From: an uncultured bacterium
Lineage (GTDB): Bacteria > Verrucomicrobiota > Kiritimatiellia > RFP12 > UBA1067
Direction: 5' to 3'
DNA: 17,432 nucleotides
Assembly: GCA_902773475.1 (NCBI GenBank)
Contig: CACYEO010000091.1
Span: 1 to 17,432, forward strand
Part shown: positions 1 to 7,162 of the stretch, piece by piece
Position numbering within the stretch: the stretch's first letter is position 1
Layout of the letters: each line of letters starts with the position of its first letter
Position numbers and translations under genes: made by a program
Notes under the pieces: generated by a model
Told to the model about the DNA's origin: nothing
Seen by the model: only the letters and a program-made list of their open reading frames with translations
Databases searched by the model: none

Positions 1-15
1 ATGCGCAATTCCGGC

Positions 16-44
16 TTGCAGGCGGGGGAAGTGTTTGGTAGACT
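16..44 (+). promoter_or_regulatory. Sigma-70-type promoter of the rpmH operon
   Basis: A -35 hexamer TTGCAG (16-21) and a -10 hexamer TAGACT (39-44) are separated by exactly 17 nt, and TGG just before the -10 makes it an extended -10. Transcription would begin near 51-52, giving a leader of about 26 nt before the rpmH ATG at 78. The spacing and layout match the tRNA-Ala and mcsA promoters elsewhere in this window, which supports the call. No operator is seen. Confidence 0.65.
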
Positions 45-77
45 TCAACCTCTCACAGAGCAAAAAGGATTTGTACC

Positions 78-215
78 ATGAAGATGATGTGGCAACCCAG
101 CAAGATCAAACGCGCCCGTAAAATCGGTTTCCGCGCCCGCATGGCGACCAAAGGAGGCCGCAAGGTTCTCGCGCGCCGCCGCCAGAAGGGCCGCAAGGTT
201 TTGACGCAGGTGTGA
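78..215 (+). CDS. rpmH: 50S ribosomal protein L34
   Basis: This encodes a 45-residue, strongly basic protein that fits ribosomal protein L34 of the large subunit, which is normally 44-46 residues. The middle and end carry the family pattern KIKRARKIGFRARMAT followed by GGRKVLARRRQKGRK. L34 usually starts MKRTWQPS; here it starts MKMMWQPS. The ATG at 78 has a Shine-Dalgarno sequence AAGGA at 65-69, 8 nt upstream. It is the first gene of the plus-strand operon and its TGA overlaps the proposed GTG start of rnpA, as in many bacteria. The identification is secure. Confidence 0.97.
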   Translation: MKMMWQPSKIKRARKIGFRARMATKGGRKVLARRRQKGRKVLTQV

Positions 216-589
216 CGGCAGTGCGGCGCAACCGCATGGATTGCCGTCTGCCAGGACGCCGCTACAAGGCGGTTTTCGATAACGCCCGCGCGAAACGCGG
301 GCGTTTCTGCGTTGCATACGAGGCGCCGCCCGGCAGCGGAGGGGATTCGCCGCCGGCGACGGGCGTGATCGCCACCAAGAAGACTTTCCGCCGGGCCGTC
401 GACCGCAACCGTGCGAAACGGCTGATGCGCGAGGCGTTCAGGCTTGAAGCGCCGCGCCTGGGCGAAGGTTTCGAGTGCATACTCGTGGCGCGCGCGTGGA
501 TGCGCGGAAAGAAAATGCAGGATGTGCGCGCGGATATCGCGCGCCTGTTCAATGGCGGCAAGTCCGCCGACCGGCAGGAACAACGATGA
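212..589 (+). CDS. rnpA: Ribonuclease P protein component
   Basis: This is the small basic protein subunit of RNase P, which assists the catalytic RNA in removing 5' leaders from pre-tRNAs. The product is 125 residues, normal for the family. The signature FRRAVDRNRAKRLMREAFR corresponds to the conserved RNR motif that contacts RNase P RNA, and the N-terminal RLPGRRYKAVF block fits the usual RLpkr..F pattern. I chose the GTG at 212, which overlaps the rpmH stop, because it leaves about ten residues before that block, as in E. coli RnpA. The ATG at 236 is an alternative. The stop overlaps the yidC start as ATGA, so translation is probably coupled. Confidence 0.95.
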   Translation: MTAVRRNRMDCRLPGRRYKAVFDNARAKRGRFCVAYEAPPGSGGDSPPATGVIATKKTFRRAVDRNRAKRLMREAFRLEAPRLGEGFECILVARAWMRGKKMQDVRADIARLFNGGKSADRQEQR

Positions 590-2448
590 ACAAGACGGAA
601 AAACTGATTGTCGTAATTCTCGCGGCCGCCGCCGCAGGGCTTTTCTGGTACAGGACCAAATCGGGCGCCGAGAGGGCGCGCGCCGAAGCCGAACGCGCCG
701 CCGTCGCGGCGGCGCAGTCCGCGCAGCAGGCGGAGCAGTCTGCGAAAGCGCCCGCCGGCGGGAATTCCGCGGACGCCGCGCGCGCGTCCGCAGACGCCGC
801 GGCAGCCGCGCCGCGGCAGTCCGCAGCGCAGGCGCAGGCCGCAGGCGGCGATGTCCCCGCGCTTCCGTCCGTTCCCCTTGCCGAAGATGCGGTGATCTCG
901 AACGGTTTCCTGTCGCTGTCGCTTTCTTCGCGCGGCGCGTGCGCGGTAAAGGCCGTTTTGCACGGATATTCCGAGAAACCCGGAAGCCCGGGGCCGGACA
1001 ATCCGCCGGTTGCGCTTGACTTTTCCGCGTATCCCGCGCTCGTTCTGCGCAACGTCCCCGGGCTCGACCCGTATGCCGCATACACGCTGAAAGAGCAGAC
1101 TTCCAATTCCGTGCTTTTCGCGTCGGCGGACGGAAAGACGGAGCGCAGAATAACGCTCGATTCCACCTACGGGGTCGTCCTTGAAGAACGTTTCGCCGGA
1201 TGCACGAACGTCCAGAATTCGATTTCCGCCGGCATATTGCACCGCACCGGCGCGGCGGACGAGATTCTCGCATTCGATTCGCGTCCGCGCGGCGGCGATA
1301 CGATCCACTGGAATTCCGACAAGGCGGAGACTGCCGGCGCGGCGGAGCTGAAACGCGCGCTCGGCGGCGTGTCCGGAAGCGGATGCGGCTGCGGATGTTC
1401 GTCCGCCGCTCCGGATCCTTCGGCGCGCACGGTTCCGATTCCCGGCGCCATAGACTGGATGGCGATGAAGTCGCGGTTCTTCATGGCGGCCGTCTACACG
1501 CAGCCCTCCGGCGACGGCAATGCCGCCGCGCCCGCCGCGGACGGCGGATTCATGCCGCGGGTGGAGCATTCGGCAGTCTCCGGCGCGAATGTCGCATCCG
1601 CGATCTCCGCCGACGTGATTTTCTCTTCCCTTCCCGAAAGCCGCAAGACGACTTTCTACTTCGGCCCGCGCAAACAGTCCGATCTGTGGGACCGCGGCAT
1701 GCGCGACGCGATGGACTTCGGCTGGTGCCGCTGGATCTGCTATCCTCTCGTTTGGCTGTTGAACACTCTCGATTCCGTGTTCGGCAATTACGGCGTCGCG
1801 GTGATAATCCTCACGATCCTCGTGCGGCTTCTTTTCTGGCCCCTCACCCACAAGACCACGATCTCCATGCGCAAAATGCAGGAGATACAGCCGCTCGTGA
1901 AGGAGATCCAGGCCCGTTGCAAGGAGAACCCCCAGAAACTCCAGATGGAGACGATGGCGCTGTATCGCGAACACGGAGTGAATCCTCTCGCGTCGTGTCT
2001 GCCGATGCTCGTGCAGATTCCGTTTTTCATAGCCCTTTTCTATGTTCTCCGTTCGGGGGTTGAACTGCGCTACGCCCCGTTCCTGTGGATTGACGACCTT
2101 TCCGCGCCGGAGCATCTGCTGCCCGGGATATTCCCGTTCGGCGGACTGAACATACTGCCGATTCTCATGGCCGTCACAATGTTCCTGCAGTCGAAGTTTT
2201 CGCCGTCCGCCGGCGGCGCGCAGGCCGCGCAGCAGCAGAAGATGATGATGTACATGATGCCGGCGATGATGCTTGTGATGTTCTACAATTTCGCGTCTGC
2301 GCTGTCTCTCTACTGGACGCTTTCGCAGGTGATGAGCATCGCCCAAACCCTCTACATCAGGAAGAAGTACGCACCCGCGCCGGTCGACGCGTCCAAAGCC
2401 ACGGTCGACGCGCCGATGACGCGCCAGCGCCGCCGCCACGGCGGCTGA
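586..2448 (+). CDS. yidC: Membrane protein insertase YidC
   Basis: YidC inserts and folds inner-membrane proteins, alone or with SecYEG. This 620-residue protein has an N-terminal membrane anchor (about residues 5-21), then an Ala/Gln-rich linker, then a periplasmic domain, then the Oxa1-like core from about residue 400. The core has the conserved arginine R414 (ILVRLLFWPLT) in the hydrophilic groove helix, the long cytoplasmic hairpin KMQEIQPLVKEIQ, and further membrane segments near 466-490, 522-537 and 551-588. The stretch QQQKMMMYMMPAMM is typical of the family. The two-part layout matches Gram-negative YidC rather than the short Firmicute form. A Gly-Cys run (C267, C269, C271) in the periplasmic domain is unusual. 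The ATG at 586 overlaps the rnpA stop and leaves no room for yidD. Confidence 0.96.
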   Translation: MNKTEKLIVVILAAAAAGLFWYRTKSGAERARAEAERAAVAAAQSAQQAEQSAKAPAGGNSADAARASADAAAAAPRQSAAQAQAAGGDVPALPSVPLAEDAVISNGFLSLSLSSRGACAVKAVLHGYSEKPGSPGPDNPPVALDFSAYPALVLRNVPGLDPYAAYTLKEQTSNSVLFASADGKTERRITLDSTYGVVLEERFAGCTNVQNSISAGILHRTGAADEILAFDSRPRGGDTIHWNSDKAETAGAAELKRALGGVSGSGCGCGCSSAAPDPSARTVPIPGAIDWMAMKSRFFMAAVYTQPSGDGNAAAPAADGGFMPRVEHSAVSGANVASAISADVIFSSLPESRKTTFYFGPRKQSDLWDRGMRDAMDFGWCRWICYPLVWLLNTLDSVFGNYGVAVIILTILVRLLFWPLTHKTTISMRKMQEIQPLVKEIQARCKENPQKLQMETMALYREHGVNPLASCLPMLVQIPFFIALFYVLRSGVELRYAPFLWIDDLSAPEHLLPGIFPFGGLNILPILMAVTMFLQSKFSPSAGGAQAAQQQKMMMYMMPAMMLVMFYNFASALSLYWTLSQVMSIAQTLYIRKKYAPAPVDASKATVDAPMTRQRRRHGG

Positions 2449-2478
2449 GACGGGAGCGGACGAAAGGAGCAACCCGCA

Positions 2479-2976
2479 GTGAACGCCACGATAAAGACCA
2501 GTCTCGGCGAGATAAAAATCACGCTTTTCGCCGACAAATCCCCGGAAACGGTAAAGAATTTCGCGGAGTACGCGAAGTCCGGCCATTACGACGGCACCAT
2601 ATTCCACCGCGTGATAGACGGCTTCATGATCCAGGGCGGCGGATTCACCCCCGGCATGGTGCAGAAGGCTACCCGCGCGCCCATACGCAACGAAGCCGTG
2701 AACGGGCTTTCCAACAAGCGCGGAACGCTTGCGATGGCGCGCACGTCCAACCCGCATTCGGCCACGAGCCAGTTTTTCATAAACACGGTGGACAATACGT
2801 ACCTCGATTTCACGTCGCCGACGCCGTCCGGATGGGGCTATTGCGTTTTCGCCGAAGTGACCGGAGGAATGGACGTCGTGGACGCCATATCAAAAGTCTC
2901 CACCGGCTTTTCCGGTCCGCACCAGAACGTGCCCGAGGAACCCGTCGTCATCGAATCTGTCGTGATAGACGGCTGA
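2479..2976 (+). CDS. Cyclophilin-type peptidyl-prolyl cis-trans isomerase
   Basis: The enzyme catalyses cis-trans isomerisation of Xaa-Pro bonds in proteins. The 165 residues match the length of cytoplasmic PpiB-type cyclophilins. Visible signatures are FHRVIDGFMIQGGGF (residues 42-56, catalytic R44, Q52), the MARTSNPHSATSQFFIN block (86-102), and the late GYCVFAEVTGGMDVVDAI motif. There is no signal peptide, so it is expected in the cytoplasm. The start is GTG at 2479, supported by a strong AAAGGAG at 2463-2469, 9 nt upstream. It lies 30 nt after yidC and 1 nt before tatD. Assignment to the family is secure; the choice between ppiA and ppiB naming is not, so no symbol is given. Confidence 0.93.
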   Translation: MNATIKTSLGEIKITLFADKSPETVKNFAEYAKSGHYDGTIFHRVIDGFMIQGGGFTPGMVQKATRAPIRNEAVNGLSNKRGTLAMARTSNPHSATSQFFINTVDNTYLDFTSPTPSGWGYCVFAEVTGGMDVVDAISKVSTGFSGPHQNVPEEPVVIESVVIDG

Positions 2977-2977
2977 C

Positions 2978-3772
2978 ATGGAACTGTTCGACAGCCACGC
3001 GCATTTTCCGCCGCCGGATCCGTCCGCGGAGGAAACCGGTTCCGCCGCGGGGGTTCTCGCCCGCGCAGCGGAAGCCGGCGTGCTCGGCGTGCTGGCCGTC
3101 GGCGGGGACAGGGCGGCGAACGAAGGCGCGCGCGCCGCGGCCGCGTGTTCCGTGCACGGCGTTTCCGTGCTCGCAGCCGAAGGCTTCGATTGCGCGGTTT
3201 CCGCCCCCGGCCGCGAAGACTGGGACGCTCTGGACGCCGCCCGGGGACGCATTTCCGCAATCGGGGAAATCGCAATCGATTCCACCCGCGGGGCCGTGCC
3301 GCTTGCCGTGCAGATCGAAGTTCTGCGCCGCCAGCTGGAACTTGCGCGCGAGTGGGACCTGCCGGTTTCGCTGCATACTCGCGGGGCGGACGCCGAAACG
3401 CTCGCCGCGATAGATGCTGTCGCGTCTCGCGCCGGCGGGCTGCGCGGGTCGGTGCACTGCTTCACCGGAACAATTGAGTTCGAACGCGAACTTCTCGACC
3501 GGGGCTTCTGCATAGGAATTTCGGGAATCGCCACGTTCAAAGGCGGCGGCAACGTGCGCGACGCGGCGAAATACTGCCCTGCGGACAGACTTCTTCTCGA
3601 AACAGACTCGCCGTACCTCGCGCCCGTGCCGTTTCGCGGCCGGCGCAACGAGCCCGCTTTCATCGGACGCACCGCGGCCGCGGTCGCGCAGGCGCGGGGC
3701 GAACGCCCCGAAGACGCCGCCGCCGCCGCGACCGCGAATGCAAAGAATCTATTCAAGGAGGTTGAAAAATGA
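2978..3772 (+). CDS. tatD: TatD-family metal-dependent hydrolase (DNase)
   Basis: TatD proteins are metal-dependent nucleases of the amidohydrolase superfamily, reported as 3'-5' exonucleases on DNA and RNA. The 264-residue product keeps all the expected ligands: H7 and H9 in DSHAHF, E97 in AIGEIAID, H133 in SLHTRGA, H160 in SVHCFTG, and D210 in LLLETDSPYLAP. The usual GxHPH stretch in the first third is absent, since the protein reads VSVLAAEGFDCAV there; this makes it a divergent family member. No clear Shine-Dalgarno is seen, so translation is probably coupled to the upstream isomerase, whose stop ends 1 nt before the ATG. Its stop overlaps the alaS start (ATGA). It could equally be labelled ycfH-like. 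Confidence 0.88.
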   Translation: MELFDSHAHFPPPDPSAEETGSAAGVLARAAEAGVLGVLAVGGDRAANEGARAAAACSVHGVSVLAAEGFDCAVSAPGREDWDALDAARGRISAIGEIAIDSTRGAVPLAVQIEVLRRQLELAREWDLPVSLHTRGADAETLAAIDAVASRAGGLRGSVHCFTGTIEFERELLDRGFCIGISGIATFKGGGNVRDAAKYCPADRLLLETDSPYLAPVPFRGRRNEPAFIGRTAAAVAQARGERPEDAAAAATANAKNLFKEVEK

Positions 3773-5583
3773 AACAACTGACGGCAGACGAACTCCGCGC
3801 CGAATATCTCGGCTTCTTCAAATCAAAAGGCCACGCCGTGATTTCCGGCGCGTCGCTGATTCCCGAGAACGACCCCACCGTGCTCTTCACCACGGCGGGA
3901 ATGCATCCTCTCGTTCCGTTCCTCATGGGCGAGCAGGCGCATCCGGAAGGGAACAGGCTCACGGACGTGCAGAAGTGCGTACGCACCGGCGATATCGACG
4001 CCGTCGGCGACAGCGCCCACCTCACGTTTTTCGAGATGCTGGGCAACTGGTCGCTGAACGACTACTTCAAGCCCGAGGCGATCGCGTGGAGCTTCGAGTT
4101 CCTCACAAAACACCTCGGCTTCGATCCTGACGACCTCTATGTGACGGTCTTCGCAGGCGAGGAAGGCATTCCGCGCGACGACGAGGCGATAGAGCTGTGG
4201 AAAAAACAGGGCCTCCCCGAAAGCCACATATTCCCCCTCCCCCGCGAAGACAACTGGTGGGGGCCGGCCGGAACCACCGGTCCCTGCGGTCCCGACACCG
4301 AAATGTTCATCGATACCGGCAAGGAGGCCTGCGGCCCGGAATGCCGCCCCGGCTGCCATTGCGGCAAATACATCGAGATCTGGAACAACGTCTTCATGCA
4401 GTACAACAAGACGGCGGACGGAAAATACGTTCCGCTCGGCCGCCACAACGTCGATACGGGCATGGGCGTGGAGCGCACCGTATGCATGCTTTCCGGCAAG
4501 CCTACGGTCTTCGATACGGAAATTTTCGCGCCGCTGATGGAAAAGATAGACGAACTTTCCGATCCGGAGAAGACCGCCGCGCTCGATCCCGCGCTCGCAG
4601 TGAAGGCGCGCCGCATCATCGCCGACCATTCCCGCACCGCCGTGTTCATACTGTGCGACCCCAAAGGCGGCGTGAAACCCGGAAACCTCGGCGCGAACTA
4701 CGTTCTCAGGCGCCTCATCCGCCGCGCCGTGCGCTATTCGCGCTTCCTCGGCATCGCGCCCGGCTTCATGCCGCAGCTCGCCGAAACGATCTGCCGCAAG
4801 TACGAGCATTTCTATCCGGAACTGCGCGAACATCTCGCTTCGTGCATGGAAGACCTCTCCGCGGAAGAGGCGCGTTTCAACAAGACGCTCGACGACGGCG
4901 CGAAAATGTTCGCGAAAGTCGCCGGCCAGCTGAAGGAACACGGGCAGAACCGCATATCGGGGAAGACAGCCTTCAAACTTTACGACACTTACGGCTTCCC
5001 GTTTGAGATGACGCTCGAACTCGCCGCGGAGGAAGGCCTTGAAGTCGACCGCGAAGGTTTCGAGGAGGCCAACCGCAAGCACCAGGAACTTTCGCGCACC
5101 ACGAGCGCCGGCACGTTCAAGGCCGGTCTCCAGGACAATTCGGAAGTGGTCACCCGCCTGCACACCGCCACGCATCTTCTGCACGCCGCGCTGCACAAGG
5201 TGCTCGGGCCGGGCGCGCTCCAGAAAGGCTCCAACATCACGCCGGAGCGCCTGCGTTTCGACTTCACGTGGCCGGAGAAGATGACTTCGGAGCAGATCAA
5301 GGCGGTCGAGGATCTCGTGAACGCCGAGATTGCAAAAGGCGTCCCGGTGGACAAGAAGCTCGAGACGATCGAAGAGGCGCGCGCAGAAGGCGCGACGGCG
5401 CTTTTCTCCGCTAAGTACGGCGAACAGGTTTCGGTCTACACGATCGGGGACTTCTCCAAGGAAGTGTGCTGCGGCCCGCACGTTGCGAACACTTCCGAAC
5501 TCGGTTCGTTCAAAATCCTCAAGGAGCAGTCTTCCTCGGCCGGCGTCCGCCGCATAAAGGCGGTTGTCGGCAATATGAAGTAG
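3769..5583 (+). CDS. alaS: Alanyl-tRNA synthetase, compact form lacking the C-terminal domain
   Basis: The enzyme charges tRNA-Ala with alanine and edits mischarged Ser/Gly. At 604 residues it is far shorter than the usual 870 or so. The class II catalytic and tRNA-recognition part runs to about residue 450, with motif 2 around HLTFFEMLGNW (84-94), a GMGVERT motif (231-237), and the GANYVLRRLIRRA block (308-320). The editing site follows almost at once, with HTATH (H465, H469) and CCGPH (C567, H571). The protein stops just after GVRRIKAVVG, where the editing domain ends, so the DHHA1 C-terminal domain is missing, and the linker insertion between the catalytic and editing parts also appears to be missing. 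An excellent Shine-Dalgarno AAGGAGG at 3755-3761 lies 7 nt before the ATG. Compact AlaRS enzymes of about this size are known in spirochaetes such as Borrelia. Confidence 0.95.
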   Translation: MKQLTADELRAEYLGFFKSKGHAVISGASLIPENDPTVLFTTAGMHPLVPFLMGEQAHPEGNRLTDVQKCVRTGDIDAVGDSAHLTFFEMLGNWSLNDYFKPEAIAWSFEFLTKHLGFDPDDLYVTVFAGEEGIPRDDEAIELWKKQGLPESHIFPLPREDNWWGPAGTTGPCGPDTEMFIDTGKEACGPECRPGCHCGKYIEIWNNVFMQYNKTADGKYVPLGRHNVDTGMGVERTVCMLSGKPTVFDTEIFAPLMEKIDELSDPEKTAALDPALAVKARRIIADHSRTAVFILCDPKGGVKPGNLGANYVLRRLIRRAVRYSRFLGIAPGFMPQLAETICRKYEHFYPELREHLASCMEDLSAEEARFNKTLDDGAKMFAKVAGQLKEHGQNRISGKTAFKLYDTYGFPFEMTLELAAEEGLEVDREGFEEANRKHQELSRTTSAGTFKAGLQDNSEVVTRLHTATHLLHAALHKVLGPGALQKGSNITPERLRFDFTWPEKMTSEQIKAVEDLVNAEIAKGVPVDKKLETIEEARAEGATALFSAKYGEQVSVYTIGDFSKEVCCGPHVANTSELGSFKILKEQSSSAGVRRIKAVVGNMK

Positions 5584-5608
5584 TCCGCCGCAGGGCGGGA
5601 CGGAGACC

Positions 5609-6091
5609 GTGGCAAACGTATTCTGGATATCCGCAGGATCCAATCTCGGCGACCGCGCGGCCAACATCGACCGCGCTTTTGCAATGCTTGCGGCGGAGCC
5701 GGGCGTCTCGGTGGAGGCCGTTTCGCGCAAGATCGAGACGGAACCCGTGGATGTGCCGCCGGAATATCGCGAGCTGAAATTTCTGAACGCGGCCGCACGC
5801 GTGTCGGCCGGCTTCGAACCGCACCATCTTCTCGATCTCTGTCTCCGCATCGAAGCGGCTCTCGGCCGCGTCCGCCCGGCCCTGCGCAATTCGCCGCGCC
5901 CGGTGGACCTGGACATGGTCTGCGGGATGCGCGCCGACGGCTCCTGGATCGAGGTGTGCGACTTCCCGCGGCTCGTGCTGCCGCATCCGCGCGCGCATTT
6001 GCGGGCGTTCGTTATCGAGCCGCTTCGCGAAATCGATCCGGCCGCCGCCGGGAGACTGCTGGAAAGAACTCCGGCGGGAAAGGCGCGCTGA
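5609..6091 (+). CDS. folK: 2-amino-4-hydroxy-6-hydroxymethyldihydropteridine pyrophosphokinase
   Basis: HPPK transfers pyrophosphate from ATP to 6-hydroxymethyl-7,8-dihydropterin, the step before dihydropteroate synthase in folate synthesis. The 160-residue protein has the N-terminal SAGSNLGDR motif (8-16), and NSPRPVDLDM (94-103) with D100 and D102 matching the two magnesium-binding aspartates of E. coli HPPK. The late HPRAHLRAFVIEPLREIDP block (126-144) is also present. The length is normal. The likely start is GTG at 5609, with GGAG at 5602-5605 unusually close. It sits 25 nt after alaS and 4 nt before recO. No folP or folB is next to it. Confidence 0.93.
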   Translation: MANVFWISAGSNLGDRAANIDRAFAMLAAEPGVSVEAVSRKIETEPVDVPPEYRELKFLNAAARVSAGFEPHHLLDLCLRIEAALGRVRPALRNSPRPVDLDMVCGMRADGSWIEVCDFPRLVLPHPRAHLRAFVIEPLREIDPAAAGRLLERTPAGKAR

Positions 6092-6095
6092 AGAC

Positions 6096-6821
6096 ATGGC
6101 CGGCGAAACTCTTTCCACGGAGGCGATCGTCCTTTCCGTAAGGCCGTGGTCGAGAACGAGCCACATCGTATCATGGCTCACGCGCGATGCCGGCCGCGTC
6201 ACGACCGTCGTCAAAGGTGCGGTGCGCCCGAAGTCCGCTTTCCTGGGGCAGTATGATCTTTTCTACACGTGCGAACTCGTCTATTACGCGCGGCAGCGCG
6301 CCGGCATGTGGATTCCCCGCGAGATTTCGCCGATCGAGCGGCGCGACGCGCTGCGCGGGCGCTGGCGCGAGACGTCCCTCGCCGCTTATGCGGCCGCGTT
6401 CGCCGGGGAACTCGCGCCGCCGGACGCGTCGTCTTCGGAATGGTTCGGGCTCCTTTCAAGACATCTCGATTCGCTCTGCGCGGGAACGCGCTCCATGACT
6501 CCGGACGAAGCGCTTCTCGCGCTTGCGCGGTTCGAAACTTCCGCGCTCGGGCTTGCCGGGCTTGCGCCCGACTTCAGGAATGCAGACGGGGACGGAAGCG
6601 ACATGGATTTCGCCATAGATTCGGGACGGCCGGGGCGCGGCACGCGCACGGTGAAGATATCGCGCCGGGCGGCTGCCGTGGTCTCGGGCGCGGATCATTC
6701 TCCCAGACCGGCGGCAGTGCGCGACGCCTTGCGCTTCCTGGGCGTGTTCATAACGTATCATCTTGAACGCCCCGCCGCCCCGCGCCGCAGTCTCGTGGAT
6801 CTGCTGTGCTCCGTATTTTAG
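6096..6821 (+). CDS. recO: DNA repair protein RecO
   Basis: RecO, with RecR, loads RecA onto SSB-coated single-stranded DNA in RecF-pathway recombination and anneals complementary strands. The 241-residue product begins with the family's OB-fold pattern: TEAIVLSVRPWSRTSHIVSWLTRDAGRV, then VVKGAVRPKSAFLGQYDLF. The helical C-terminal part includes ALLALARFETSALGLAGLAPDF. The four-cysteine zinc site that usually follows that helix is absent: the segment reads RNADGDGSDMDF (161-172) without cysteine. The ATG at 6096 is 4 nt after folK. It is the last gene of the plus-strand run. Identification rests on the N-terminal domain and the overall layout. Confidence 0.85.
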   Translation: MAGETLSTEAIVLSVRPWSRTSHIVSWLTRDAGRVTTVVKGAVRPKSAFLGQYDLFYTCELVYYARQRAGMWIPREISPIERRDALRGRWRETSLAAYAAAFAGELAPPDASSSEWFGLLSRHLDSLCAGTRSMTPDEALLALARFETSALGLAGLAPDFRNADGDGSDMDFAIDSGRPGRGTRTVKISRRAAAVVSGADHSPRPAAVRDALRFLGVFITYHLERPAAPRRSLVDLLCSVF

Positions 6822-6843
6822 AAGATTCCAGGCGACGGCGGTT

Positions 6844-6874
6844 AAAAAAGAAGGACGGATCGTTTAGATCCGCC
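6844..6874 (-). terminator. Rho-independent terminator downstream of tRNA-Ala
   Basis: Read on the minus strand, GGCGGATC and GATCCGTC form an 8-bp stem (one G-U pair) around the 5-nt loop TAAAC. The stem is followed by C, then TTC and six T residues. It begins 15 nt past the CCA end of the tRNA. In the plus direction the same stem is followed by only four T residues about 7 nt away, so it may also slow transcription coming from recO, but less efficiently. Confidence 0.82.
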
Positions 6875-6889
6875 GACACGGTTTTGCGA

Positions 6890-6965
6890 TGGTGGAGAAG
6901 AGGAGATTCGAACTCCCGACCCCCACGTTGCGAACGTGATGCTCTACCAACTGAGCTACTTCCCC
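6890..6965 (-). tRNA. tRNA-Ala (anticodon CGC)
   Basis: The minus strand folds into a complete 76-nt cloverleaf. The 7-bp acceptor stem is GGGGAAG paired with CTTCTCC and contains the G3:U70 wobble that identifies alanine tRNAs. The D-arm is GCTC AGTTGGTA GAGC. The anticodon stem-loop TCACG TTCGCAA CGTGG places CGC at positions 34-36, reading GCG, the dominant alanine codon in these genes. The T-arm is GGGAG TTCGAAT CTCCT. Discriminator A73 and the CCA end are encoded. It has its own promoter and terminator. Confidence 0.97.
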
Positions 6966-6983
6966 ATCGCGGAAACGAGAGAA

Positions 6984-7012
6984 AGTGTACCACAACCGCC
7001 GTGCCGTTGCAA
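6984..7012 (-). promoter_or_regulatory. Promoter of tRNA-Ala
   Basis: On the minus strand, -35 TTGCAA (7007-7012) and -10 TACACT (6984-6989) are separated by 17 nt, and TGG directly before the -10 gives an extended -10. Transcription would start near 6976-6978, about 12 nt before the tRNA 5' end, leaving a short leader for RNase P to remove. The pattern is almost the same as the rpmH and mcsA promoters. Confidence 0.75.
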
Positions 7013-7063
7013 TAGCGAATTTTTTCTTCAAGGTTTCCAGGGGCGAATCAGCCGCTGCGCGTC

Positions 7064-7132
7064 CCGCCCTGCCAATGCAAACAGGGGCGCAAGAAGTTAG
7101 ACGCGAGACTGGATGGCGGTTCGGCAGGGCGG
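7064..7132. repeat. 10-bp perfect inverted repeat downstream of radC
   Basis: CCGCCCTGCC at 7064-7073 is exactly inverted as GGCAGGGCGG at 7123-7132, with 49 nt between the arms. The pair lies in the spacer of about 150 bp between the end of radC (7163) and the tRNA-Ala promoter. No T-tract follows either arm, so it is not a standard terminator. It may be a long-loop RNA hairpin at the 3' end of the minus-strand operon, or chance in GC-rich DNA. Nothing else is evident in the spacer. Confidence 0.35.
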
Positions 7133-7162
7133 CGCGGACAATTAGGGTGCGGATGCGCGGGA

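Noticed and set aside
262..2757. Long minus-strand open frame (831 codons) opposite rnpA, yidC and the isomerase gene
   Set aside because: It is antisense to clearly identified genes, is rich in Arg/His/Gly as expected for a GC-rich shadow frame, and has no recognisable domain.
5581..5608. Frameshift or premature stop truncating alaS
   Set aside because: The protein ends at a natural domain boundary, folK starts 25 nt later, and no DHHA1-like sequence is found downstream in any frame.
3823..6174. Long minus-strand open frame (783 codons) opposite alaS, folK and recO
   Set aside because: It is a shadow frame of alaS and folK, with no family signature and no plausible start context.
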